39,566 nt of DNA, from IMG/VR virus record IMGVR_UViG_3300020475_000267, positions 1 to 39,566 of that record; one strand, 5' to 3'. Source of the stretch: a virus. The notes beneath the pieces are model-generated. The model saw only the letters and a program-made list of their open reading frames with translations, did no database searches and was not told the origin of the DNA. Positions 15,958-27,205 of the stretch are shown here, one piece after another. A program made the translations under genes and the position numbers. Position 1 is the stretch's first letter, and the number at the start of each line of letters is the position of its first letter.

Positions 15958-18900
15958 ATGCCTCAGAAGACGAACCTTAATGTAGCCCCGTACTACGACG
16001 ATTTTGCACAGGATAAGAACTTCTATAAGGTACTTTTTCGGCCTGGGTATTCTATCCAAGCGAGGGAGTTAACCCAGTTACAGTCTAGTCTTCAAAATCA
16101 GATTGAAAGTTTTGGTAAGTACGCCTTTAAACAAGGTGAACTTGTCATACCTGGTGAAGTTGCTCTTAATACTAAACTAAATTTTGTTAAACTATCTTCA
16201 GTAACAGAGATTCCTACTACTGTAGATGGGAATATAGTTTACAAGAAGTATGATATTACCCAATTAAAGGGTCAACAATTAAAAGGTTTAACTTCTGGTG
16301 TTATTGGTAATGTAGTTGAAGCATCTATTGCTACTGAGACTGCTTCTGATGTTGTATATGTTAATTATGTTAACAGTGGTAATGCTGGTAATGAAGATAC
16401 CTTCAGACAAGGTGAGACCTTAGAGGTCGTAGATGGCGTTAATACACCACTCTTAGTGGTTGGAACCGATGGAAGCGTACTTCCTACTAGTATTTCTATT
16501 ACTGATCCTGACACAGGTGTATCGTCATCGCTAATAAGTAATGCGATGGGATATGCTTCTGCTGTTAAAGTAGAAGAAGGAATTTATTTTGTTAATGGAT
16601 TTTTTGTAAGAAATTCTGCTCAGTTACTTATAATTAACAAATATTATGATAATCCATCTGCAAAAGTAGGTTTTAGTATTGTAGAGAGTATAGTCTCATC
16701 TGAGACAGATGAGTCTCTTTATGATAATGCAATTGGATCAAGTAATTATAGTGCTCCAGGTGCAGATAGATTAAAGATTGCTTTAACATTAGTTCAGTAT
16801 GAATATACTGCTACTACAGATAAGAATTTTATTCAATTATTAACAATTAAATCAGGAGCTGTATTAAGTAAGGTAGTACAGACAGATTACAACCTTCTTG
16901 AAAATACTCTTGCAAGAAGAACATTTGATGAGTCTGGTGATTATGTAGTTGATGATTTTTCTCTTGATGTTAGAGAATATTATCAGACAGGTGGTAATTT
17001 AGGTGTTTATCCTTTAGATTCTACTACTAGTAAAGTTAATGAATTTACTGCTACAGTAGCAGCAGATAAGTTGGTTGCTAGTGTTGGTTCTGGTAAAGCA
17101 TATGTTAAAGGATATGAAATTGTTAATAAAGAAACAAAATATTTAACACTTAATAAAGCAAGAGAAACACTTGACCGATCTGATATTCGTTTAAAGACTG
17201 GTGGACTTCCAACATATAAAGTCAATAATGTTTTTGGAACAGTACCTCTTAATGCAGAAGGTTCTGACTTAACTGCATATCCAAATATTTTTCTTTGTTC
17301 TAATTTTAATGATGGTTCTATTGGTTTAAACAATACAGAAATTACAACTGCTATTAAGCAGACTACAGATCGTCGTGGTAACTATTTTGATATTGATAGT
17401 GGAATTAAAACAATTTATGTAAAACTTGATAGTAGTGTTAATGTTGATTTGATTGGTGGTTCTGCTACAACAGATAATGATTCAAGATTAACAGCAATAT
17501 CAAATCTTTGGTTTGTTGTTAACAGAATTGCTGGAGCTTCAACACCTAGTGTGGTTGATTCTGTTTCTTCTATAGCACTTTCTATTGTAAGTAGAATAGA
17601 AGTTGATTCAAATACTTCAAATACTTTTCTTGAGGTTACAGTAACTGGTAAGAAAAATTATCTAGATCAATTCTTTTTAGAGTATGATACTGGAGAAACT
17701 TCTAATAATAGAAAATTATTTTTAACAGAGAATGAAGCAAAGAATGCTTCTTCAACAGAATTTGGAACTATTGTTGATTACAATGAGACTATCACTCCTG
17801 TTATAGGACTTGCTAAACCAAGTAATGTAACTCTTGTTGAAAAAGGTACTGGATTTAATTCTGATGTTGATGTTGTAGTTTCTAAAGGAAGACAATCCAA
17901 TGGAGATGCTGTATATAACACTACATTTGGATTATCTTATTTTGATCCTCAGTTCTTTACTAAAATCCTCTTAGATGAGCCAATTAGTGTTACAGGCAGT
18001 TTCACTAATGGACAATATGTTTATGGTCTTAAAAGCGGTGCATATGGTGTTGTAGAAGGTGCAGCTGATAAAGCATATACTACAACTAAAACATTAATGG
18101 TTAAAACCCTATTTGGAACATTCCAATCAGGTGAACCAATTAGAGATGAAGGAAATAATACACTGAGAATTGCTAAGGATAACACCATTTCTCATTTTAT
18201 TGTTGCTTCTAGAGGAGCAAATTATAATGCAGGAACAAAATTAAGAATAGATGGTGTTGATTATGATATATCTAAAATCAATTTGACATTATCTGGCAAT
18301 AAAGTTATCAGTGCATCTATAGTTAATAGAGATCTTGTTAACGTAGAATATGCAAGACCTCCTATTATTACAGTAGTTAATCCAAGTGGGGGTGCTGGTA
18401 CAGGTGCTTCTGTCATACCAGTTCTTGTAAGAGATTCTGTTTCCACATACACTCCACAAAATGTTAAGTCATTCTTCTGTGAATTTGGTTCTGGTAACGC
18501 TAACACATATACTGCTGATATTGAAATTAATAGAGAAAAGTATGCAGAAGTTAAATCAGTAACAGATTTTACGTTTGGTGGTGAACTTGGTAAAAAGTAT
18601 ATTGAATGTAATGGATTTGGTGGTGATAGTACAAAAGTACTACAACAAGGAGATCTTATACAATTTACTGATTCAACAGATACTACTATTCGTGCAATTG
18701 TACAACAAGCTACACAACCATCTGGTGTATTGAAGTCTAGAGTTTATTTGGATAGATCTTTACCTGCTACTGTAAGTAATAGTAGTGTTGTTAGGGTACG
18801 TCCTGCAATCAGTAACTTTAACCAAGGAAGTCTTCTTTATAAGACAGGAACAAAGCAAGTTAGTTCTCTTGTTTCAAGTGCTGATGATTCAAAAATTTCT

Positions 18901-21900
18901 TATTTTTTAAGAAGAGATTTTGTAAGCACTGGTAGTGGATTAACTAATGGTGGATTTGCTTTTGCTGCTCAATTAGATTATGGAACCCAGAGGTTTGTTT
19001 CATTTACTGAGAGTAATTTCATAATTACTGTTCTTGATTCAGGTACTACATCTGGAAGTTCTCTCATAGCAAAAGGTGATGTAATTTATATTACATCAGA
19101 TCAAGTAAGTATTTCATCTTCAGTTGATGCTTCTAGTGGATTAACTTCTGGTAGTGTCACTTTAAATCTTCCAGATAATTATTTTGGATCTGCATCTTCA
19201 ACATATAGTGCTTTCCCTAAATTGAAGTTGACTGCTACTTTAGAAGTTACTAAAGCAAAACCAAGACTTAAGACATCTATTGAAAATAAGAGAGTTGTTG
19301 TAGATTCTGTTGGTGATAGAGTTATTCCTATTCGTGGAACAGATTATGATACTACTGGTACAACTGTATCAACATATGCTGATGTATATAAATTGAGGTA
19401 TGTTTACATGGGATCGTCATCTGATGCTCCTACAGTAGATAAGAATGGTACTCTTGTTAGTGGTACAAATGTTACTAATAGATTTACATTTGATAATGGT
19501 CAAAGAGATACTCTTTATGATGTTTCTAGAATAGTATTAAAACCAAATGCAGATGTTCCTTCAGGAAAACTTGTAATTGCTTTTGATTATTTTGAGCATA
19601 CAGCAGGTGATTTTTGTACAGTTGATTCATATTTACATGAAGCAGGTGTTGATAAAGGAGATATTCCTGAATATAATTCTCCTGCATTGGGAAATGTTAA
19701 TTTAAGTGATGTTATTGATTTTAGACCTAAAGTAGATAGTGCTGCTATTATTTCTGGATTCCAAAATAGTCCTACAGTTAATGCAACTTTATTAGGTGCT
19801 GCAAATACAAGATCATTTACAGGTAGTGGTGGAATTGTTTCTAGTACACCTGCTCCTGATAGTGGATTAGAATACACATTCTCATTTACACAGAAACAAT
19901 ATTTAGATAGGATTGATGGTATTTTCTTAAATAAAAAAGGATCCTTTATTGTTAAAGAAGGTAATTCTTCACTCAATCCATCTAAACCAGATCCTGTTAG
20001 TGATGCTATAGCATTAGCATATCTTTATATACCTGCTTACACACAATCAAATAAAGATGTAAGAATTTCTCCTGTTGATAATAAGCGTTATACAATGCGT
20101 GACATTGGTAAGTTGGAGAAGCGTATTGAAAGATTAGAATATTACACAACATTAAGTATCCTTGAGCAACAAGCTCTTAATATGGAGATTATTGATAGTA
20201 GTGGAAATAATCGTTACAAGAGTGGGTTTATTGTAGACAATTTTGAATCACATAAAATTGGATCTTTGAGATCTGTTGATTATAATTGTTCTATTGATAC
20301 TCAACAATCTGTTCTAAGATCACAATCAAAAGAAGATTCACTTAAATTAGAAGAAGTTTATACTAGAGATGATCAAAGAACTACTGCTGGATATAAGAGA
20401 ATTGGTGATCGTGTAACTCTTCCATATACTGAAATGGATTTGGTAGGAAATGCATTTGCTACTAAGACTGTTAATCCTAACCCATTTGTTGTTCTTCAAT
20501 ATGTTGGTGATTCATTTATTGGACCTAATGTAGACTCTTGGTATGATAATTCTGTTGCTCCATTAGTAACTGATAATAATACTAATCTTTATTCTATATT
20601 TTTAGCAAAAGATAATATTAGAGATTCATTATCAAGTCTTTATAATTCTTATAAGATTAATTGGATAGGTGCTAATAGAGCATTCTTTAATATTGGATCA
20701 TTTGCTGATACGAATAGCACATTAGCAGAGTCAAGTGTTACCAGTGCTTCTGTTAATAGTTCTTCAAATATTAGTCCTGAAAATAATGAGATAGGTAAAG
20801 GTATTAATACTAAAGGTGTTGGATCTAATGTTGTTGCTACCTCACTATCATTCTTTGCAAGAAGTATACCTGTCAAGTATGTAATTAATCGTCTTAAGCC
20901 AAACACAAAGATATATGTCTTTATGGAAGGTCAAAGTATTGCTCGTTGGGTGTGTCCTGATACAAGATATACAGGTATTGCTGGCAATTCTTTATCTGCA
21001 TTTAATGGTTCTATTACTACAGATGAAAATGGTAATGCTAGTGGAATTGTTTTAGTTCCTGCTGGTCAACCACCAAGAGAGAATACTACTTGGACAGGTA
21101 ATGTAGATACAGTTCTTTATGATAGTTCTGCTAGTGAAGTTAGATTTACTACTGGTGTTAAGACTATTAGGTTTACATCAAGTTCTACTGATGCTGATAA
21201 GAATAATGTAGAAACATATGCTGAGGTCAAGTACTATGCTACTGGAGCTATTCCAAGCAATCCTTCTTCTATTGTTTCCACTTCTCCTGCATTCTTCAAA
21301 TCAAATGAAGGAACTCAGTTAACTGCAAGTAATACTTCTAATCCAATTAGACCTAATCCACTTGCTCAAACATTTAAAGTTGAAAACTTTGATGGTGGTG
21401 TATTTACAACAGGTGTTGATTTATACTTCTCAACTAAGAGTGATAAAATTCCAATTAGAGTTTACTTAACTGATGTACAGAATAGTAAACCAGGTAAGAA
21501 TATTATTCCAGGAACACAGAAAGTTCTTTCTCCTGATACTTATCTTAGAGTAGTTGCTAGTTCTAATCTAACAGTTATAAAAGGAGAAAAGGTAACTGGT
21601 GGAACATCTAATGCTTCTGGTCCTATTTCTAGGGTATTTGATAAAAATAAACTTGAAGTTACTCCATCTTCTGCTGGTGTATTCTCATTAACAAATGAAC
21701 AAGTATATACCTTAGTTCTTGATAATCATACAGGTGTATCATTCCAACAGGATGAGACATTAAGTATACCTTCGTTAATACTTGCTAACAATACTAATAA
21801 CACAACCAATACTCTTAAGATAGTAAAAAATTCTGGTAGAGTAACAGGTTTATCAGTAACAAATACTGGTTCTTCTTATGATTCTGCTATTGTTACTATT

Positions 21901-24165
21901 GAAAGTCCTCAACTTCCAGGTGGTGGTACGTCAACTGCAACTGTAAGAGTTGGTGGTGGTAAAGTGTATAATTCTGAAATAGTTCTTTCTGGTTCTGAAT
22001 ATACTGAACCTCCTGCTGTTGTTATTGCAGGTACTGGAACTGGAAACGCTGGTGCTGTAATATCATCTTCTATTACTATTGATAGTCCAGCAGTTAGAAT
22101 GGGTGTAGCAATTGATGATTCAACAACTAGTGCTGTTAATTCTACAACTCCAACAAACTTTGGTTTTGATTACCCAGTTTATCTAGAGAATGATACTGAA
22201 TATGCTCTTGTACTTGAGACAGATTCTGTTGATTACCTTGTATGGGCATCTAAGTTGGGTGAGACAGAGATTGCCACTAGCACAACTGTCACAACACAAC
22301 CTGCTTTAGGTTCTCTCTTTAAGTCTCAAAATACTAATGCTTGGACAGAGGATCTATTTGAAGATCTTAAGTTTAAAATTCATCGTGCTAATTTTGATAT
22401 TTCTAGAACTGCATCTTTACTTCTAACTAATGAAGAACTTGGTTATGAAAAACTTGATGCTGATCCATTAGAAACTAATGCTGAAGCAAATACTGGTGCA
22501 ACTTCAACACTCTTTAAGAACAATAACTTCAAAGTTAAAGTTAATCATCATGACAATGGGTTTGAAGATTCTGGAAAATCATATGTATTTTTCAAATCAT
22601 CAATTGATGTTGGTGGAGTAACAGCAACTAAGTTAAATTCTGAGTTGTATCAAATTAGTAATAGTGGTGTTGATAGTTATGTTATTACAACATCTAGTAG
22701 AGCATCTTCCAATGCATTTGGTGGTGGTACAAATGTACTAGCATCATATAATAGAAAGTTTGAAAAGGTTCATGCTATTGTTCCAAATCTCTCATTTACA
22801 CAAACTAAAATTGATTCTACAGTTAAGACAACCAATGTTAAACCTGTAGATGATAATGTTGGTACATTTACATCATATACACAATCAGATTATGAGAAGA
22901 CATTTTTGAATGAAGATTTCTTCTTTATTAATCAAAAAATTATTGCATCAACTATCAATGAATCTATTAATAGCATTGAAAGATCTTTAACATATAAACT
23001 TGATCTTTCAAGTACTGTTTCTCATCTTTCACCATTAGTTGATCTATCTAGAGCATCACTTAAGACTATTTCTAATAAAGTTGAGTATGCTGCTGGTAAG
23101 GAAGATAGATTTGGACGCAGAGATCAAATTCTTGAGTTCTATCCTGTATATAAATTCACTGTTACTAATACACATAGCGGAGTTAACATTACAACTCCAG
23201 GAGCTAATGTACAAGGATTAGATACAGTTACTGGTGTTACAAGTAATGCTTCGGGAAAACTTGTTAAAGTTGATGGTTCTACTTTAACAATCGTTGTTAA
23301 GACAATAAATGCATTTCAAGCTGGAGAGACTCTTAAATTTACTACTCAAACAGCATTAAATGATAATGGTACTAATAAAGTTACTGTTGATAATGCTGAT
23401 ATATTAAGAGAAGTTCCAGAATTTCCTAATACAACAGCAGTAAGTAGAGTAACTGGTAGAAGTCCAGATGGATTTGCAAATACTTACGACAATACAATTG
23501 ATGCTGCTATTGTTCTTTGGGATAGTAAAGCAGGTGAATTGACTGTTACTAATGATAAGCAACCAATTAATAATGATTATGCAAGTAAAGTTACTGGTAT
23601 TGCTAACGATCCATTTGCAAGAAATTCAGTTGTTAGTTCACAAGCAAGTGATATTTTCCGTGTAGATGATTTCTTATCATATACTGGACAAACAACTGGA
23701 GAAGAAGGATTCATTCAAGTATCTAAAGTTTCATACACTGATGGTGTAGATTTTATTTCAGAGATTAAATCTAAGAATAGTTCAAGTATTGCTAAGTATG
23801 TAACTAAGGAGGTTGCAATTGAGAATCCAGCAACAGGAATTAATGTCAAGATCACTGCTAATACCAGTGATATAAACAACATAGGACTCCTATATAGAAT
23901 AAAGAAATCTTCATCTCAGGAGAATTTTGAAGATATTGAATGGGTATACTTTAATGGTACAGGTGTACCAGATACAGATACAATTGCTACCTCAGAGAAC
24001 TCTATCAGTGGCATCACTGAGAAGCAATCATCATATCAAGAATTGAGTTATAGCGTTGAAGATCTTCCTGAGTTTTCATCATTTGCAGTGAAACTTGTTA
24101 TGAAGTCACGTAACCCTGCTTACGTTCCAAAAATTCAGGATTTAAGAGCAGTAGCATCATACTAA
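15958..24165 (+). CDS. DUF4815-type giant structural protein
   Basis: A 2735-aa virion protein. The N-terminus has the DUF4815 signature: APYYDDFAQDKNFYKVLF, then RPGYSIQARELTQLQSSLQ and QIESFGKYAFKQG (residues 10-60). The middle has a short coiled coil (KLEKRIERLEYYTTLSILEQ near 1385-1410), an ARSIPVKYVINRLKPNTKIY strand region (near 1635) and an NPLAQTFKVENFDGGVFTTG domain (near 1800). The C-terminus ends FAVKLVMKSRNPAYVPKIQD, a conserved ending in marine T4-like versions. GxGYxxxP and VTGGTSNASG modules like those in gp7 and gp8 are scattered through it. Placed directly after gp8, it is probably a peripheral baseplate or fibre-network component. A role like T4 gp10/gp9 is inference. The gene follows gp8 by 32 bases without a visible late promoter. 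Confidence 0.8.
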   Translation: MPQKTNLNVAPYYDDFAQDKNFYKVLFRPGYSIQARELTQLQSSLQNQIESFGKYAFKQGELVIPGEVALNTKLNFVKLSSVTEIPTTVDGNIVYKKYDITQLKGQQLKGLTSGVIGNVVEASIATETASDVVYVNYVNSGNAGNEDTFRQGETLEVVDGVNTPLLVVGTDGSVLPTSISITDPDTGVSSSLISNAMGYASAVKVEEGIYFVNGFFVRNSAQLLIINKYYDNPSAKVGFSIVESIVSSETDESLYDNAIGSSNYSAPGADRLKIALTLVQYEYTATTDKNFIQLLTIKSGAVLSKVVQTDYNLLENTLARRTFDESGDYVVDDFSLDVREYYQTGGNLGVYPLDSTTSKVNEFTATVAADKLVASVGSGKAYVKGYEIVNKETKYLTLNKARETLDRSDIRLKTGGLPTYKVNNVFGTVPLNAEGSDLTAYPNIFLCSNFNDGSIGLNNTEITTAIKQTTDRRGNYFDIDSGIKTIYVKLDSSVNVDLIGGSATTDNDSRLTAISNLWFVVNRIAGASTPSVVDSVSSIALSIVSRIEVDSNTSNTFLEVTVTGKKNYLDQFFLEYDTGETSNNRKLFLTENEAKNASSTEFGTIVDYNETITPVIGLAKPSNVTLVEKGTGFNSDVDVVVSKGRQSNGDAVYNTTFGLSYFDPQFFTKILLDEPISVTGSFTNGQYVYGLKSGAYGVVEGAADKAYTTTKTLMVKTLFGTFQSGEPIRDEGNNTLRIAKDNTISHFIVASRGANYNAGTKLRIDGVDYDISKINLTLSGNKVISASIVNRDLVNVEYARPPIITVVNPSGGAGTGASVIPVLVRDSVSTYTPQNVKSFFCEFGSGNANTYTADIEINREKYAEVKSVTDFTFGGELGKKYIECNGFGGDSTKVLQQGDLIQFTDSTDTTIRAIVQQATQPSGVLKSRVYLDRSLPATVSNSSVVRVRPAISNFNQGSLLYKTGTKQVSSLVSSADDSKISYFLRRDFVSTGSGLTNGGFAFAAQLDYGTQRFVSFTESNFIITVLDSGTTSGSSLIAKGDVIYITSDQVSISSSVDASSGLTSGSVTLNLPDNYFGSASSTYSAFPKLKLTATLEVTKAKPRLKTSIENKRVVVDSVGDRVIPIRGTDYDTTGTTVSTYADVYKLRYVYMGSSSDAPTVDKNGTLVSGTNVTNRFTFDNGQRDTLYDVSRIVLKPNADVPSGKLVIAFDYFEHTAGDFCTVDSYLHEAGVDKGDIPEYNSPALGNVNLSDVIDFRPKVDSAAIISGFQNSPTVNATLLGAANTRSFTGSGGIVSSTPAPDSGLEYTFSFTQKQYLDRIDGIFLNKKGSFIVKEGNSSLNPSKPDPVSDAIALAYLYIPAYTQSNKDVRISPVDNKRYTMRDIGKLEKRIERLEYYTTLSILEQQALNMEIIDSSGNNRYKSGFIVDNFESHKIGSLRSVDYNCSIDTQQSVLRSQSKEDSLKLEEVYTRDDQRTTAGYKRIGDRVTLPYTEMDLVGNAFATKTVNPNPFVVLQYVGDSFIGPNVDSWYDNSVAPLVTDNNTNLYSIFLAKDNIRDSLSSLYNSYKINWIGANRAFFNIGSFADTNSTLAESSVTSASVNSSSNISPENNEIGKGINTKGVGSNVVATSLSFFARSIPVKYVINRLKPNTKIYVFMEGQSIARWVCPDTRYTGIAGNSLSAFNGSITTDENGNASGIVLVPAGQPPRENTTWTGNVDTVLYDSSASEVRFTTGVKTIRFTSSSTDADKNNVETYAEVKYYATGAIPSNPSSIVSTSPAFFKSNEGTQLTASNTSNPIRPNPLAQTFKVENFDGGVFTTGVDLYFSTKSDKIPIRVYLTDVQNSKPGKNIIPGTQKVLSPDTYLRVVASSNLTVIKGEKVTGGTSNASGPISRVFDKNKLEVTPSSAGVFSLTNEQVYTLVLDNHTGVSFQQDETLSIPSLILANNTNNTTNTLKIVKNSGRVTGLSVTNTGSSYDSAIVTIESPQLPGGGTSTATVRVGGGKVYNSEIVLSGSEYTEPPAVVIAGTGTGNAGAVISSSITIDSPAVRMGVAIDDSTTSAVNSTTPTNFGFDYPVYLENDTEYALVLETDSVDYLVWASKLGETEIATSTTVTTQPALGSLFKSQNTNAWTEDLFEDLKFKIHRANFDISRTASLLLTNEELGYEKLDADPLETNAEANTGATSTLFKNNNFKVKVNHHDNGFEDSGKSYVFFKSSIDVGGVTATKLNSELYQISNSGVDSYVITTSSRASSNAFGGGTNVLASYNRKFEKVHAIVPNLSFTQTKIDSTVKTTNVKPVDDNVGTFTSYTQSDYEKTFLNEDFFFINQKIIASTINESINSIERSLTYKLDLSSTVSHLSPLVDLSRASLKTISNKVEYAAGKEDRFGRRDQILEFYPVYKFTVTNTHSGVNITTPGANVQGLDTVTGVTSNASGKLVKVDGSTLTIVVKTINAFQAGETLKFTTQTALNDNGTNKVTVDNADILREVPEFPNTTAVSRVTGRSPDGFANTYDNTIDAAIVLWDSKAGELTVTNDKQPINNDYASKVTGIANDPFARNSVVSSQASDIFRVDDFLSYTGQTTGEEGFIQVSKVSYTDGVDFISEIKSKNSSSIAKYVTKEVAIENPATGINVKITANTSDINNIGLLYRIKKSSSQENFEDIEWVYFNGTGVPDTDTIATSENSISGITEKQSSYQELSYSVEDLPEFSSFAVKLVMKSRNPAYVPKIQDLRAVASY

Positions 24166-24181
24166 TTAGAGGATCAATCCA

Positions 24182-27100
24182 ATGCCACAAAGAAGTGTAG
24201 CAACCAATTATACATTTGAACAGCAAAGAACTGAGATAAATCTTCTTGCTGCTGATTTCTGGACTCACAAAACTACCGTAGATGGTGCTGCTACTAGTTA
24301 TCTGAAGCATGATGGTAGTAATGACTTTACTGGTGGTACTCTAGCAGTCCCTAATGCCTTCACAATCAACGCTAACAGTGGTGCAGGAACTCTTACGATA
24401 AGTGGCAACCTAAATGTCACAGGGACTACTACAACGGTCAATACGACCAATCTTGATGTAACTGATAAAAACATTACGATTGCTAAAGGAAATACGTCTG
24501 ATGCAACTGCTGATGGTGCTGGTATTACAATTGATTCTGGTACAGATATAACTTGGAATTTTGTTGATGCTAATGATGCATGGGTAAGTAGTATTGGTGT
24601 AGAAGCAACTACTTTCTTGAAAGGACCATACGGTCAGTTTACAGGATCTGGTACTCCTACAACAGGTCAAGGTGTTGAAGTTAATGCACCTGATGCAAAT
24701 ACTGGTCAGATCAGTTCTTATGATAGAGGAAATACTGCATATAAGGATTTAAGAATTAAAGGTGCTGGTATTGATTTTTATGCAGGAAGTACTAATGCTA
24801 TAGTTGGTGGATTCCACAATAGTGGACTTATTATGCAGTCTGGTAAAAATATAGCAGCACAAACACTAACATCTACTGGTGATGTTTCACTAGGTCATAC
24901 ATCTCCTACTGCTAGACTTGATGTTCGCCGTGGTGATGCTGACGGATTAATTGCAGAATTTCATCAAAACACTGGTTATGGAATAGATATTGGTTCTAGT
25001 GTCTCAGATGCGTATATTTCATCTGGTTATAATCAAAACTTTATTATTAAAACAGATCCAAGTTCAGGTCAAGTAGAAAGACTTCGCATCGCAGCAAATG
25101 GTGATGTAACTTTAGGGTATCAAGGTAATAGTTTATATTTCCAGAATGGATTTAATGATAGTAGTGCTAGAATACAAAATGCTGGTTCAAGTAATAATTC
25201 AAACTTAAGATTCTTAACAAGAAGTTCTGGAACTGAAGCAGAAAGACTTCGCATCGCAAGTGATGGTACAATAAGCAAATATCATAATGCTACTGATATA
25301 GCAGCTGCTTTTGGAGGTGGAGGACAAGTTAATGGTGTTACTGCTCTTCCATCAATGGCAGGAGTTCCATTTGTAGTTGCAAAGGATACTGGTAGTTTAA
25401 GATCTGCTACTTTTGCAGGACTGGTAGAAACAGGAGCATTAATTGTAAAGGGTGATAATTCAGCAACATCAAGATTTCAAGTTCAAACAACAAATAGTTC
25501 TCCTGATCTAAGATTGCATACTTGGAATGATGCAAATGGAATGTATGCATTACTTGGGGTTAATGATTATCTTAATGCCAGTGGAAATAATGCAGATGCA
25601 ACCGCAGATAAGAAATCAGCAGGTGTATTCATTGATGGTAGAAGTGGAAAAATAGAACTTAGAACAAAACATGATTCTGGAACTTCTCCAAGTGCTAGAC
25701 TTACTATAACATCATCTGGGTATGTTACTATTACAGATACCCCTACATTATTGATTAAGAATACTAGTACTGTTGGTAATGGAGTTGGTGGTATTACTAT
25801 AGGTAAGGATTATGCAGGTACAGATGGATGTATTCAAATCAATTCAATTAACAGTGGTTCTGACACTGATCATTTAGGAATAGAATTTAAGGTACATCCA
25901 AGTGGTTCTGGTTCTGCTCAACCAGACAGGAAGATGGTTCTTGATCACACAGGAAAACTTGTAATAGGTGAGATTGAAAGTACATTTTATGGCCAAACTC
26001 CAGATTCAGGGCAAGGAGCACAACTAACATTAGTAGGTAACGCAGATGGTGGTAGACCTGGTACAATAAATCTATTTGGTTTTGGTAATACAAGTAATGA
26101 AGCTCATGCAAGAATTAACTTCCAACAACAAACAACTGGAACTAATGGACAAACAACTGCAAGAATAGAAGCAATAAACAGAAGTGGTGCTGAAGATGCT
26201 TCTGATTTGGCATTCTATACCGAAAAAGCAAGTAGTGACTTGAAAAAGAGTTTGATGTTGACTAATAAAGGTGAAGCATTATTATATAAAAATGCTTCAG
26301 ATGCATCAATTGGAACAGCTACCAATCTTTCATTTGATTCATTATATCTTGGAATTGGTGAAAGTGAAGGTGGTATAAATGTTTATAGAACAATTGGATT
26401 TGGATATAGATCTAATACAACAAGTGAATACCCTGCATCAATAGGATGTCAAATAACTGATTGGAGTCAAAATACAAAAGCAGAATTGGTATTCGCAACA
26501 AGAAATACTACTGGTCAAGCTGATGTAGCAACTGAAAGACTACGCATAGAGTCAGGAGGTACTATTAGGACTCTATACGGTGTTCAAAGTGGTGGTAATG
26601 GTACTGGTGGATTCAAATTTACTTCCAACTATAGTGGTAAAGGATTTGATATTGCAACACAGTATGCTACTCAAGGAAATGGTGGAAGTGGTGGTGGTGA
26701 TCCAATGTTCTCAGGTTGGTGGGGACAAAATAATACCTTAAGAATTAATACCGATGGTCAAATAAAGGCAAGAACTCTTGAATTGCAATCTCCTGACACG
26801 GATGCACAATTCGCAAAATATCATGTATTAACTGGGGCAAAACAAGTTAATGGTAATGGAACAACGAATGAATTATTTAAGATAGGTCATAGTGCAATGG
26901 GAAGACTTCAGGTCTATACTTTGCATGGCAAAGACGACTATAGCTCTGGTATGCGTTCTAGAGTCTATGATATTCAGCTCATCTATGGTAACCCATCACT
27001 CCAAGAAGAAAGTTCTCATTCCTCAATGGCTGTTGATGGAACATTGACTGATATAACTGTTGCGTATAATAATTCTAATGGTAGTACCGATTATATTATC

Positions 27101-27205
27101 ACTTCTGCTGTATCTTGGAATGCAACTGGAGCTCATACATCAACTACTCCTTGGGTATACTGGACATGGGAAGGAACAAATTCAATAAGACCTTCTAACA
27201 TATAA
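24182..27205 (+). CDS. Tail fibre / gp10-like structural protein
   Basis: The 1007-aa protein starts with a short arm containing TFEQQRTEINLLAADFW (residues 11-27), a motif shared with two other genes here. A cyanophage-fibre module follows (LNVTGTTTTVNTTNLDVTDK at about 79-98, then IDSGTDITWNF). The long middle is repetitive, with ARLDVRRGD, VERLRIAANGDVTLG, AERLRIASDGTI and TERLRIESGGTI. Such ERLRI repeats are typical of trimeric beta-rich phage fibres. The C-terminal 150 residues (starting near AKYHVLTGAKQ, with GRLQVYTLHGKDD) form a probable globular tip. It has AGAGGATC upstream as a weak ribosome site. The stop overlaps the next start (TAATG). Host-binding or fibre-base function is inferred. 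Confidence 0.75.
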   Translation: MPQRSVATNYTFEQQRTEINLLAADFWTHKTTVDGAATSYLKHDGSNDFTGGTLAVPNAFTINANSGAGTLTISGNLNVTGTTTTVNTTNLDVTDKNITIAKGNTSDATADGAGITIDSGTDITWNFVDANDAWVSSIGVEATTFLKGPYGQFTGSGTPTTGQGVEVNAPDANTGQISSYDRGNTAYKDLRIKGAGIDFYAGSTNAIVGGFHNSGLIMQSGKNIAAQTLTSTGDVSLGHTSPTARLDVRRGDADGLIAEFHQNTGYGIDIGSSVSDAYISSGYNQNFIIKTDPSSGQVERLRIAANGDVTLGYQGNSLYFQNGFNDSSARIQNAGSSNNSNLRFLTRSSGTEAERLRIASDGTISKYHNATDIAAAFGGGGQVNGVTALPSMAGVPFVVAKDTGSLRSATFAGLVETGALIVKGDNSATSRFQVQTTNSSPDLRLHTWNDANGMYALLGVNDYLNASGNNADATADKKSAGVFIDGRSGKIELRTKHDSGTSPSARLTITSSGYVTITDTPTLLIKNTSTVGNGVGGITIGKDYAGTDGCIQINSINSGSDTDHLGIEFKVHPSGSGSAQPDRKMVLDHTGKLVIGEIESTFYGQTPDSGQGAQLTLVGNADGGRPGTINLFGFGNTSNEAHARINFQQQTTGTNGQTTARIEAINRSGAEDASDLAFYTEKASSDLKKSLMLTNKGEALLYKNASDASIGTATNLSFDSLYLGIGESEGGINVYRTIGFGYRSNTTSEYPASIGCQITDWSQNTKAELVFATRNTTGQADVATERLRIESGGTIRTLYGVQSGGNGTGGFKFTSNYSGKGFDIATQYATQGNGGSGGGDPMFSGWWGQNNTLRINTDGQIKARTLELQSPDTDAQFAKYHVLTGAKQVNGNGTTNELFKIGHSAMGRLQVYTLHGKDDYSSGMRSRVYDIQLIYGNPSLQEESSHSSMAVDGTLTDITVAYNNSNGSTDYIITSAVSWNATGAHTSTTPWVYWTWEGTNSIRPSNI

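Noticed and set aside
19587-19976. 129-aa open frame on the - strand
   Set aside because: Antisense to the DUF4815 gene, with the same complement-type composition. No gene in the window runs on the - strand.
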